Source of the DNA: Diacronema lutheri
Taxonomy: Eukaryota; Haptophyta; Pavlovophyceae; Pavlovales; Pavlovaceae
Assembly (NCBI GenBank): GCA_019448385.1
Contig: JAGTXO010000056.1
Location: 62,001 to 126,000, forward strand
Direction of reading: 5' to 3'
Length of the DNA: 64,000 bases
Both the position numbers and the translations under genes were made by a program. Below are positions 19,567 through 29,395 of the stretch, in pieces (within the stretch, counting starts at the first letter, position 1; each line of letters begins with the position of its first letter). The notes under the pieces are model-generated. The model ran no database searches. It was not told the DNA's origin and worked only from the letters and a program-made list of their open reading frames with translations.

Positions 19567-21216
19567 AGCGACGGGCGCCGTGCCTTGGCATTGAGTTGGG
19601 TTGGGTTGGGTTGGGTTGGGTTGGGTTGGGTTTGGGGGGGGGGGGGGGGAGCGACGGGCGCCGTGCCTTGGCATTGAGTTGAGTTGGGTTGGGTTGGGTT
19701 GGGTTGGGTTGGGGGGGGGGGGGGGGGGGGGGGGGGGAGCGACGGGCGCCGTGCCTTGGCATTGAGTTGAGTTGGGTTGGGTTGGGTTGGGTTGGGGGGG
19801 GGGGGAGCGACGGGCGCCGTGCCTTGGCATTGAGCGCGGCGGTGGCAAGAGCGCGGATGAGGCCCATGAGAGGTGGTTGAAGGGGCTGGGGCAACGTATC
19901 GATCCAGCCAAAGAAGGGCAGTTCCATCACCTGAGCAGGGGTAAGGGGGGGTAAGGGGGGGGGGGGGGTTATGAGGGCACAGAGCTGCGCGCACAGCAGG
20001 CTGTTCTCTCTCCGTTTTCAGTACGGGGAGGGCAAAGCCCGCCCTTCCAGCGTGTACGCCTTGCACCGTGCTGCGCGGCCGCGCGAACCCCCCCCCCCCC
20101 CCACCCCCCCTCTCTCTCTCACCACACACACCGAATAACGAATCTGGCGTTCGTACAGCGCCTTGACGAGCTGCGGGTTGAGCTGCGCGAGGATCTGACG
20201 GCCGTCGCCGAGCAAGAACTCGCCGCCCTCCTCCGCCGGCTTGAAGCAGACGAACGCCGCAGAGCGGGGCGCGCGCTTGCCAACAAACTCGTTATGCATG
20301 CCTGCACGGTTGCATAATGGGGATTGGGGGGGGGGGGGGTTGAACGCGTGAAGGGGCGGCCGTGGGCCGCTCGCGGCGCGACAGCGCGGCGCGGGAAGCT
20401 CAACCCGAAGCGCTACAGCGCGTGCAGCCCGCGCAGCTCCTACCGCGCCTCGTGGCGCGTGCGTGCGCGCACCGATAAAAAAGTTTTTGCGACTCTCTTT
20501 GTTGACCGCCTCGTAGACGGCGCTGCCCTTGCTCACCATCGGGCGGGCGGCGACGGAGTGGAGCGGGTCGAGGCACGGCACCAGGCCGAGTGCCTGGTAC
20601 CTGCGCGGCACGGGCGCCGACACGCAGAGGCAGGGACGGACCGGGGGGCATGGGATCCGGTGCGGCTCGAGCAGGGCGTGAGTCCCGCAGCGACGGTGGG
20701 GCGCCTGCCTGCATCGCCGGCGGACAGAGCTGCCGTGTCTCGCGCTATGCTCGCCGCAAGGAAGCGTTCACGGTCCGCGCGGGCGCGCCTGCCAGCCCAT
20801 GCACGCGTGCCGCACATCTGCTGGAAGCCCTCGGGCGTCTTGGTGAGGGCGAAGCCGCGCAGCAGCACCGCGCCGTTCTTCAGCATGGCGGCGCGCAGCT
20901 CGGCGGCGTGCTCGCGGAAGTAGGCGAGCTCGGCCTCGGCATCACCCGCCGCAGCGCCGACCGCCGCGGCCACCTGCACCTCGAGCGGGAACTGCGCGCG
21001 CGGCGCTTCGCGCACGCGCCGCTGCGCCTCGGCAATGTCGAGCGTGCGGCCCCACGCCGTCTCGGGACAGACGGCCATGTCGACGGCAGGCGGCGCGGCG
21101 ACGCTCGTCGCGGCAGGCGGAGCAACCGTGGCCATGCGCACCACCGTGGGGACGCGCGCCACGCGCGACACCGGCCGCGCGACGGCAAGAGCGATGTGCG
21201 CGACGAGCAGCAGCAT
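18193..21216 (-). CDS. TauD/TfdA-type Fe(II)/2-oxoglutarate dioxygenase
   Basis: Exons: 21216-20816, 20600-20473, 20301-20132, probable 19930-(donor unresolved), 19165-19130, 18835-18634, 18371-18193. The joins are phase-consistent and rebuild family motifs: GMHNEF (metal His179, Glu181), VDFDVELVWREQ/GYDGVRML, VVEHPVTGEPTWFCNVH, KSDMYYG/DGAELSA, and the distal His in NYVTMHGRNVFEGTRKH. Substrate unknown; SyrP-like hydroxylases share this layout. The Ala-rich N-terminus (MLLLVAHIALAVA) may be a targeting peptide. The fourth exon (VMELPFFGWIDTL) and its donor are uncertain because the following intron is filled by a telomere-like minisatellite. Convergent with TTLL, 48 bp apart. Confidence 0.78.
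18372..18633 (-). other. Intron with paired G-run and C-run
   Basis: On the coding (minus) strand a 17-G run (18598-18582) lies 36 nt after the donor and a 19-C run (18415-18397) lies 24 nt before the acceptor. The two could pair. Confidence 0.7.
18845..19110. repeat. Short tandem repeats in an intron (GGCAGGC, GGCGGGC, CCGTCCGCTCC)
   Basis: 7-bp GCAGGCG units at about 18850-18930, GGCGGGC units at about 18975-19015 and CCGTCCGCTCC-type units at 19050-19105. They fill the intron between the fifth and sixth exons of the dioxygenase gene. Confidence 0.75.
19269..19834 (+). repeat. Telomere-like minisatellite: (TTGGG)n + G-run + 28-bp core, 7 copies
   Basis: Each unit consists of 3-7 TTGGG repeats, a G-run of about 10-33 and a constant core beginning AGCGACGGGCGCCGTGCCTT. 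Cores start near 19328, 19404, 19481, 19567, 19650, 19738 and 19806. Unit length varies (about 68-88 bp) only through the TTGGG number and the G-run. It lies inside an intron of the dioxygenase gene, where the transcript carries the C-rich strand. Confidence 0.9.
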
Positions 21217-21470
21217 CGCGCAACAAAGGCCCGGAATGCCCTCCCGCTCGGCTGTGAGAGCAATTGCCAATTAGGCGAACTCATTTAGGGGACAGTCCGG
21301 ACGGCGCGGGGCGTGAGTCGTGACAACTGACGAGTGACAACGTCACGCCGAGGCTTTTGCCGAGCTGCCGAGCTTTGCCGTCCCGAGGACTGAACTCACA
21401 CTCACGCAACGTGCCTCAAGCCCAGCAGCGGCTGGCCCTCCCCGTGCGGCTGCACGGGGAGGGCCCGCGC

Positions 21471-22008
21471 TCAGTCTGCCTTTTCGCCGTCTCCCAGCTG
21501 GGCCGCATCGCTCGCGATCTCGATCGGCTCAAAGTCATCCGTGCCTGCGCGCACCGCCGCGCGTGCGCACAGCCGCCGATGGGGCGTGATGCGGGCGTCG
21601 CGCGAGCCGCGCAACGAACGGTCCATTCGCCCGTTCGCGCCCAGCCGTCCTGCGCGCTGCCGCGCACCTGGCAGCTTGAAGACGAGCGCGAGCGCCTGCT
21701 CGGGCTGCACGCCGAGCTTCTCGAGCGTGTCCTTGTCGGCCATCGCGTGCGCGCTCGACTCGGTGTCAGCGTACAGGCGCATCTCGGCGGGAGAGACCTG
21801 GAGGAGCGCGCGCGCAAGGTGCGGCGCGCGGGTCATGGCGTGCGCACACAAGAAACGCGAGCACGTGCTTTGGCTGCGCGTGCGTGCATCTCGCTCAGCG
21901 AACCTGCACGATGCCCTCAATCTTGCCCTTGAGCGCCCCGACGGTGTCAGAGGGCTCCGCGTAGACGAACATGGTCTGGTTCTTCCGCTTCACGCGCACG
22001 TACATCAT
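21471..22008 (-). CDS. Elongin B-like ubiquitin-fold protein
   Basis: Exons 22008-21904, 21797-21668 and 21544-21471; introns 106 and 123 nt with GT...AG ends and matching phases; 102 aa. The protein reads MMYVRVKRKNQTMFVYAEPS, TVGALKGKIEGIVQVSPAEM, RLYADTESSAHAMADKDTL and LALVFKLPGTDDFEPIEI. Lys-rich beta-hairpin, LK..IEGI..., RLY.D and the closing DTFE-like TDDFEPI block are those of elongin B. It partners elongin C in Cullin-2/5 ubiquitin ligases and in the transcription elongation complex SIII. Length is close to the family (~118 aa). Either Met of the first pair could start it. Confidence 0.8.
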
Positions 22009-22302
22009 CGGGACCGCACCGCCGAGGCCCGCTCGCGGCTGCGACTGCGCGTACGGCTCACGCGAGGAGCTTGGCCGACCGGAGGCACGAGCACGAGCGT
22101 CGCCTGCGCGCACGCGCGCACACGCGACGAGCAGGCGTGACGGGTGAGGGTCGGACAAACGATCCGAGGGGCGGGGGTGACCTGTGCTCCGCCATCGCAC
22201 CTGCGCTCAACGTCGAAAATGGAAACTGACTGGCGAGTACAGTACAATGTGTGACGCTGCCGGTTGCGGCAAGCGCTCGCCGCAAACGGCGCAGACGGCA
22301 CG

Positions 22303-23663
22303 TCAGTCGGCTGGACGTGTTCGGTTGATGACGCGCAGCCCGTCCTGCAGCGCCTTTGTGTAGTCGTTGATCGCGTTGACGAGCTGCTCCTCCGAGAGCT
22401 CGCGCGCCTTGGTCTCGACGTCGAGCTCGCGCTGCACGACTCCCATCTTGCGCAGCATCTCGCTCTTGAAGACCTCGTCCGCCTTGTCGCGCGACTTGGT
22501 CGCTGCCCAGAACTCGTCCTTCATCTGCACGATCTCGCCGTCCCGGTGGATACGCTCCTGCGCGATCTTCTGCTGCACGCGGAACGCTTCGTCACCGATG
22601 CGCTTGAGCAGCTGCGCCTCGCGCTCCAGCCGCGTGACCTGCACCGCGTGGGCGCAACGGGCGCAGCCGCAGAAGCAGGCGCGTCGAAAGGGGGAAGGCG
22701 CGTCCGGAGGAAGAGGCGCATCGAAACGGGCAGGCGAGGCTGGGGGCGGGGGGGGTGTAGAGAGGCAGACGTCCGGGCGCGTGTGCGATTGGCCAGCCGC
22801 GCAGGACGGCGTTACGCTCGCACGCTCGCGTGCAGCCGCGTCGAGGCAGCAGCACGGAGAGCGCGGAGGCGCCCGGCGACGCGCGCGGCAAGCCCACAGG
22901 CGGGAAGGTGCCCGTGCATCGGCGAGGCTGCGTGCCCCACGCTCCAAAGCGCTAGCCAAGCCGACACGCCCCATGTGCATCTGCACCCGGCCCTTCCCTC
23001 AACGAGAACCTCTCGCGCACAAGGGGGGTGGGCACCTGCGCCACGCCATGTGCTGCGCGCATTGTGCCGGTGCACTCGGGCTGGCTGTGTGGCGCGTAGC
23101 CGCAGGCACGTGCACCACAGTGCGCCGCTCCCACTCGCGCGGCGCGCTGCGCGGCGCCGCGGCGCTGCGGCTGTGCGGCTCGCCTTTTCGATCTCAAATT
23201 CTTTGGTGTGCGCATCAAACTTGCTCAGCACGTCGTGGTTGTGTCGCTGGATCTCGCGTTCGCGGTTTTCTCGCTCCTCGTCCATCCGCGCCTCAAGCCT
23301 CGCGATGTGGTCGTGAAGGCCGCGGATCTCGGCGCGCAGCGCGTCGGTGCTCGCCTTGATCTGCTCGCGGAAGCTCGTCTGCATCGCCTCAAGCTTCTCC
23401 TCGTACTGCAGCTGGATCGCCTTGGTCGCCTCGATCCGGCGGCGCGTCTCGACGTTGATCGCCTTCTCTAGTCGGCCGAGCTCGCGCTCAATGCGCGTGA
23501 CGCGCGAGTCCTCCGCCTTTTTGCGCACGGCTGTCTCCTCCTCGAGGTCACCAAAGAAATTGTCGAACTGGTTGGACAGCGCGTTCAGCTTTGTCTGCGT
23601 CTCCTCGCCGGGCGGCGCGCGGCTCGAGAAGGACGTCGTGCCCGTCATCACAGTTGACGCCAT
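22303..23663 (-). CDS. SF-assemblin (striated flagellar root fibre protein)
   Basis: Exon 1 23663-23184, intron 23183-22639, exon 2 22638-22303; 271 aa. Nearly all coiled coil after a short Ser/Thr head (MASTVMTGTTSFSSRAPPG), as in SF-assemblin and beta-giardin: NQFDNFFGDLEEE, RRIEATKAIQLQYEEKLEAM, FDAHTKEFEIEK, then VTRLEREAQLLKRIGDEA. Length matches the family. The best donor is AAAAG/GCGAGC, that is GC-AG, with acceptor GTGCAG; no GT donor keeps the frame with the conserved join. The intron is 545 nt, longer than most here. The protein builds microtubule-associated basal-body roots. Head-to-head with the lumen protein gene, 219 bp apart. Confidence 0.85.
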
Positions 23664-23882
23664 GGCGCGCGACCTGAGGCGCGACCGGGAGACGCGCGCG
23701 CGGACAGGGCGTGCGTCGTGGCGGTGTGCGGCAGGCGCGGCGGACGCAGCCGGCGGCGAGGCCAGCCAGCTGCGCCCCCGCAGCCGCGCCCGCGCGGCTG
23801 CGCACCGGTGGCCCAACGATGGCGGCGATCGTTACGTCCACGCTCCTTGCATGCTCTTTCAAAAAAGTTCTCGAAGGCCGCC

Positions 23883-24699
23883 ATGCTGTTCGTCCTTGCG
23901 GCGTGCGCGCTCTCCGGCGGCTCGGCCCCGCCAGCTCGGGGGGTCGGCGCGACGGCGTTGTCCAGGCTGCATAGCAGCGCGGTGTTTGACCGGCGCGCCC
24001 TTTTTCGTGCCGCGTCGTCAGTCTCCTCCGCCGCATTCGCCGCGTCGTTGCTGGCCGGCTCCGTCGCGCGCGCGCCTGCGCTCGCCGCCGTCGTCGCGCC
24101 GGTGAAGAACGAGGAGGATCTGCGGGAGGCGGTGGTGCTCATCGCGCGTGTGATGGAGGCGACGGAGCAGGAGGAGCGCCTCATCAACTCGGGCAAGTAC
24201 AAAGATTTGCAGCGCAAGTCGGTCAAGAACGCGGCGACGATGATGCTCGAGAATTGTGCGCCTCCGTCCGCCTTGCGGCGTGCGCGCCTTCGCGCCGAGC
24301 TCACGCGCCTGTTTGCCTGTTTGATTGCTGCGTTCCGCGCGCGATCCGACCACAGACGCGCTGCAGCGCAATCTCGTGCGCGCCGCCATCTTTGTGCCCG
24401 GCGAGAACGTGGCCGAAGCGTCTCGGCTGTCGCAGGAGGCGACGGAGGCGCTCAACCAGATCGTTGGCTACTTCCCCGCCGAGCTGTCGGTCGGCGAGCT
24501 CGAGCGTCCGCAGAAGGAGTTTGTGCTGCGCGCGCTCTCGGCGACGCGCGCCAACCTCGCCTCGTTCCTCGCGCTGCTGCCCACGCCAGCGGTCAAGACG
24601 GCGCTCGCGCAGGTGCGCTCCGAGAACGAGCTCAACGCCGCGGACTATCAGAAGATCTTTGGCGAGCCAATGCTCAACGCGCCACCGCCGAGGAGCTAG
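23883..24699 (+). CDS. Predicted thylakoid-lumen protein of unknown function
   Basis: Exon 1 23883-24255, intron 24256-24355 (GTGCGC...CCACAG, 100 nt, phase 1), exon 2 24356-24699; 238 aa. The leader is compound: a hydrophobic signal (MLFVLAACALSGG), then a Ser/Arg stretch, then a twin-arginine helix (DRRALFRAASSVSSAAFAAS) ending ALA. This suits ER entry, plastid import and Tat transfer into the lumen in an alga with a secondary plastid. The mature part is a helical bundle (EEDLREAVVLIARVMEATEQ; LVRAAIFVPGENVAEA; LNQIVGYFPAELSVGELE). It may be related to PsbQ-like or other lumenal helical proteins; I do not recognise the family. Confidence 0.7.
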
Positions 24700-24758
24700 G
24701 TGCGCATGTTCCTGACTGCGCACTGCGTACACAGTAAAGCGGGGCGACGCATCACAAT

Positions 24759-27026
24759 TCACAGCACGTTGCCCACGATTCCGCGCGAGCCCCACACGTA
24801 GGACACATGGTCGCCGGCGGTCCTTCCCGGCGGCGGCACCCACGGCGGCCGCTCGTCCGAGATGGGCGCGCGGCCGTCCGAGGGAGCCAGCCGGCCGTAC
24901 GCGAGCGCGCGCTGCGAGATCGAGTCTGACAGACGACGGGGCGAGTGGCGAGGCGAGCGCGCGCCGCCTCCGACGGGCGAGCGCGCGCGCGCCGACGGCG
25001 CCGTGTGCGCGAGTAGCTGAGCTTCGTCGCCAACGCCGCTGCCGCACGACGGGCGCGCCGCCGCGTCGGTGCGCGCTCGCGCCCACTCGCCGCCGCCGTC
25101 GCCGCCCGCGCTGCCGCCCTCGGGCTGGCCCGAAGCGCGCAGCACCGGCGCGAGCGCCGTGCCTGGCACGTCGTCCTCGTCGAGCCAGCTGCGCTCGGAC
25201 GTGCCGTCGACGCCCGAGTTGGCGCGGTCGCTCGTCTCGCCCGCGATCGCCGCGCGCGTGCGCGCTTCGGCCTGCGCAGCGACGGCGTTCCAGTACTCCG
25301 CCTGCGCCGCCGCCTCGGCCGCCGAGCCCGCCTGCGCAGCCGCGTGCGCGCGCACGCGCTCGGCGTGCAAGGCCGCCGCCGCCGACGAGCACACGTCGCT
25401 CGTGCCGTCCGCGCGCGCGCGGCTCAGCTGATACTGCAACGGCGCGGCGGCGGCGTATGCACCAACGTGGTGGCCTCCTGCAGCCTCGGGCAGCGCCCTG
25501 CTGCACGCCTGCTCTGCGTGCGGTGCCGCGCCCGCCGCACAGGACGCAGGCGCCGCGGCGTGGGCGAGGCACGCGGAGGTGCGTGCAAAGGACCCGTGCT
25601 CGTGCATGGACGCGTGGCGCCGCGGCGAGTCGCCCGGTTCGCTGCCCGCCCACTCGGACGCAAGCCCCGCCGACGGCGCACCGGTGTGTGCGCCCTCGCC
25701 GCCGCTGCCCGTGCCGTAGCCGGACTCGCGGTTGGCCGCGCCATCGCCGCTCAGCGCGCCGCGCACGCCGGCAGCGAACGCGCAGCTCGGGCACGAGAAG
25801 GCTGCGGCCGGTGTGTGCATTGGCGGTGGCGCGCACCGCTCGTAGGCACTGGTGCCGACACGCTCGGCCGCCGCGTGCCGCATGGATGAGTGCGATGCGG
25901 GGTGCAACGTGGGCTGAGGCGGCAGCGGCAGCGGCGCGTGGGCGGTCGGGCGCGGCGCGACGCCGGCCGGCGCGCGCGGCAACGGCGTGGCGCTCGCGTC
26001 GCGATTGGATGGAAGGCCACCTCCCAGGTAGGACGCTGCGGGCGAGGTCGGCCGCTCCCACGCGTCGGCCTTCGAGCCGGCTTCCGCGCCTCCGCCGCCT
26101 CCGCCTCCGCACCACGCGCCGTCGCGTTCCCCGTCGAGCTCGCGCGCGCGTGCGCCGCCGCTGCTGCCCGGCAGAAGCGATGGCGGAGACCACGGCGCGG
26201 CGCTCGACGCCACATCGTGCGGCGAGAGCGACGCGAGGCCGAGGGCGCCGCTCTCGTCACCGTACCACCCGCCGTGCCCGCCGCCATAGCCGCCGCCATC
26301 CCTGCCGTGTGCGCTCGACGCATGCCGCGGCCACGCCGCTTCGGCGCCGCGCTGCTGCGGAGGCGCATGGCGCGGGTTGGCAAAGGTGGCGCCACCGGGC
26401 GAGAGTGCGAGCGCGCGTGCGGCGAGGCCATCGTTGCCCACGAGCAGGGGCTGGAGCAGCGCGTGCAGCGCGCGCACTGCGGCGGCGTCCTCCGCGCGCG
26501 CGGCGGTCTCGGCGCCGAGCGCGGCCTCGAGCTGCGACAGCTCGGCGCTGGCCGCCGCGTGCTCGGCGGCAAGCGCGGCGGCCGCGGCCTCGCGCTCGCG
26601 GCCGGCGCGCAGCGCGCGTCGCCGCTCCGCGCCCACCGCGCTCTCCACGTCGACGAGCGCAGCGTTCAGCTCCGACGCGCGCGCGCGCGCCTCGCCAAGC
26701 CGCGCGTGCGCGTCCGCCAGCGACATGGCGAGCTGCTCGAGCTCGCGCGCGCCATCGTCGAACGCCCGGCGCGCGGCATCGCCGCCGGTCAGCGCGAGCG
26801 CCTCGAGAGGGCTGGCCGGCGGCGGGCCCGACTGCCCAGCTCGCCGCAGCTCGGCGAGCGCGGCGGCGGCCGCGGCGCCGTCGCGCTCCGCGGCGGCGCG
26901 GAGAGAGCGCAACCGGTGCTTCTCATCCTCGAGAGCGGCGACGCGCGCTTCGAGCTCGAGCACCGCGCGTATCACCACGCCGCCGCCCGGCGAGTGCGAC
27001 GCCTTGTGCTGTGTGGGCGTCTGCAT
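24759..27026 (-). CDS. Coiled-coil protein with long low-complexity tail
   Basis: Single exon, 755 aa from MQTPTQHKASHSPGGG. Residues ~15-210 form Ala/Glu/Arg-rich coiled coil (LELEARVAALEDEKHRLRSL; SELSQLEAALGAETAARAED). The remainder is Gly/Ala/Ser/Pro-rich and probably disordered. It ends VSYVWGSRGIVGNVL. No family recognised. An AT-rich TTTTGAAAA element lies 31 bp before the ATG. It is divergent from the MAPKK gene and convergent with the lumen protein gene, 59 bp between stops. Confidence 0.6.
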   Translation of the reverse strand: MQTPTQHKASHSPGGGVVIRAVLELEARVAALEDEKHRLRSLRAAAERDGAAAAAALAELRRAGQSGPPPASPLEALALTGGDAARRAFDDGARELEQLAMSLADAHARLGEARARASELNAALVDVESAVGAERRRALRAGREREAAAAALAAEHAAASAELSQLEAALGAETAARAEDAAAVRALHALLQPLLVGNDGLAARALALSPGGATFANPRHAPPQQRGAEAAWPRHASSAHGRDGGGYGGGHGGWYGDESGALGLASLSPHDVASSAAPWSPPSLLPGSSGGARARELDGERDGAWCGGGGGGGAEAGSKADAWERPTSPAASYLGGGLPSNRDASATPLPRAPAGVAPRPTAHAPLPLPPQPTLHPASHSSMRHAAAERVGTSAYERCAPPPMHTPAAAFSCPSCAFAAGVRGALSGDGAANRESGYGTGSGGEGAHTGAPSAGLASEWAGSEPGDSPRRHASMHEHGSFARTSACLAHAAAPASCAAGAAPHAEQACSRALPEAAGGHHVGAYAAAAPLQYQLSRARADGTSDVCSSAAAALHAERVRAHAAAQAGSAAEAAAQAEYWNAVAAQAEARTRAAIAGETSDRANSGVDGTSERSWLDEDDVPGTALAPVLRASGQPEGGSAGGDGGGEWARARTDAAARPSCGSGVGDEAQLLAHTAPSARARSPVGGGARSPRHSPRRLSDSISQRALAYGRLAPSDGRAPISDERPPWVPPPGRTAGDHVSYVWGSRGIVGNVL

Positions 27027-27283
27027 TGCGTGTCGCAGGTTCAAAAACAGCCCCCCCTTTTGAAAATAGGTGGCTGTTTCGCTTGCGTTTGTCGGACTTC
27101 CGAACGACTTGGAAGTCCACCGGGAGCCTCGGACCCACGCCCAGGCGCACGGGTGCGCCGGCAGGTCGCCGAGGGCGCCCGGCTGGGCTGATGGCGCCGC
27201 CGCTGGGCCTCTCGATAGGTGCGCCGCACTGCGCACGCACGCACCCCCGCCGCGTCCGCCGCGCCCCACCTGCGCAGCTCGGT

Positions 27284-29147
27284 ATGCCGCCTGCCGACCG
27301 CGCGCGCGGCGCGCGTTGCGGCGCGCGCGCACGCGCGCCGGTGCGCGCAGAGTCGGAGGCGGACCTGATGAACATTTCGAACGAGCAGGGGCTACCGCCG
27401 CTGCAGCGCGGGGACTCGTTCAATTTGAGCGACACGGGCACCTTCCAGCGCACAGACTTTAAGGTGAGCCGCGACGGGATTGGCGGGCTCGACATCTCGG
27501 GCGAGGAGCGGCGGTTGCGCGGCGTCAAGATCCTGCTCGACGATCTGGAGATGACGGAGGAGCTGGGGCAAGGAGCCTCGGGCATCGTGCGCAAGGCCAT
27601 CCACAAGCCCACCGGCGTCATCGTCGCCGTCAAGACGGTCAACATCACTGACAAGGGCAAGCGGTCGCAAATGGTCAACGAGCTGCGCTCACTCACCCAG
27701 TCGCAGTGCCCCTTCCTCGTGGGGCTGCACGACGCCTTCTACGAGGAGATGCAGGTGCGCCATGCGCCGTGCGCTCGCGCTTCAGTTCCGCCGCGGACCC
27801 GTCGCATGGCGCCGTGGGGCCTCGGCGCGGCGGTGCGCGGCGTGAGGGCGTGTTCCGCTGCGCCTCCGTGGTGCGGCCGTTACGGAGCGGCTGCAACCGT
27901 GCAGAGGCCAATGGGCGGGGCTTTGGCGGACGTGCGGTGCGGCGCGGGGCGTCACGACCGGGCGTGGCAGGGACCGAAGCGTGCGCACGGCGCGTCTGCG
28001 CGCGCCATGCCCGTTCCGAGGTACGCGGCCTCCGCTGCGCGGCCATCGTGCGGCGTGTGCGTGTGGGCAGGTGCACATGGTGCTCGAGTTCATGGACGGC
28101 GGAGACCTCTCCGACCTGGTCAGGGCGAGCTCCGAGCAGAACGGCGGCGTGGGGGGCATCCGCTCGGAGGAGGTGCTTTTTAAAATCGCCACGCAGGTGC
28201 TGCACGGGCTTTCTTACCTTCATCGGCAGAGGCACCAGGTGTGCGCATCCTTGCGCGCTCGCCCCGCCTGCTCCGCGCCGCCTGCCGCGCGCACGCCGCC
28301 CCGCCGGCCCGTCCACCGGCCGCGCGCACCAGCCGACGCCGCGCGCGCGCGCGCCATTTCCGCCACCGTGAAGATAACCTCCTATCCTTTCACGCCCGTC
28401 GTGCGCGCGCTCTGGGCGCGGCGCGCAGGTGCACCGCGACATGAAGCCGGCCAATCTGATGCGCACTAAGGACGGGCGCGTCAAGATCTCCGACTTTGGC
28501 ATCTCGTCCTCCCTCGACTCGACGATGGGCATGTGCAGCACATTCGTGGGCACCGCGAACTACATGTCGCCCGAACGACTGTCGGGAGGTAAGCGCCGCC
28601 GCCCGCAGCCCGTCACGCAGCGGCGTGACACACGGAGCGCGCGCCGGCGCGCCGCGGCGCAAAGGCGCGCGGCCCACGCCGTGCGCGGCGCCACCCCTCG
28701 CGCCGCGTGGTTTAGCCGAATACTCGTACCCGTCGGATATCTGGTCATTCGGACTTATTGTGCTCGAGCTCATACGCGGCGCGTACCCGTACCCGAACGC
28801 GTCCAATTACTTCCAGCTGCTCAATAACATCATCGAGGGAGGTGCGCACGCACGCGCAGCGCACGCACGCGCGGCGTGTGCGCGAGGCGGACACGCCCCT
28901 CTTTGTCTTTGACCAGCGCCTCACCTGCGCCGCGGCTCGCCCGAACGCTGGCGGAGCGGCAGACGTGCCAGCTGTGCCACAGGACGCGGGCCTCTCGGCC
29001 GACCTGTGTGACTTTGTTGCGTCGTGTCTGCGCAAAGAGCCGGCGCAGCGGCCAACCGTGACTGAGCTGCAGGCGCACCGCTGGATGAAGCGCTTTGACA
29101 GCGATGAGATGGACCTCTCGATGAAGCTCGAAGACGTCAAGCTCTGA
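27284..29147 (+). CDS. MAP kinase kinase
   Basis: Exons 27284-27754 (a second in-frame ATG at 27368), 28071-28238, 28429-28588, 28716-28841 and about 28963-29147 (28957 is an alternative acceptor). Introns are 316, 190, 127 and ~121 nt; only the third has a classical GTAAGC donor. About 370 aa. Motifs: [26 protein letters not shown] lysine, [44 protein letters not shown] activation loop with Ser/Thr sites, [28 protein letters not shown], and RKEPAQRP near the end. HRDMKPAN with GT.NYMSPER is diagnostic of MAPKKs. It relays stress or growth signals from a MAPKKK to a MAPK. Confidence 0.88.
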
Positions 29148-29395
29148 ACTGACAGCTGCGCCCTGATGGAATCTTGACTTGTTGTCAGTCGTCACTCGAC
29201 GTGCCTTGCACACACTGGGCGCCCTCAAACTCGTCAATCGAATCGCGGGGCTGGGGTCCCCCGAGACGGGACGACGAAACGCGGCTGTGCACAGCAAGCC
29301 GCCGCCTCCTCCCTGGCTCACGGCCGCGCGCATTGCCGGCCGGCGCGTGGCGGCCGCCGGCACGCGCGCCCGTCCGTGCGCCGCGCGCTGGCCGC

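Noticed and set aside
19269-19834. A true chromosome end
   Set aside because: Genes continue on both sides and the units carry a non-telomeric core; at most a telomere-like interstitial array.
18230-19930. Pro-rich NPTQPNPTQ repeat proteins on the minus strand
   Set aside because: Translation of the TTGGG minisatellite in an intron; splice sites on both sides rebuild the dioxygenase.
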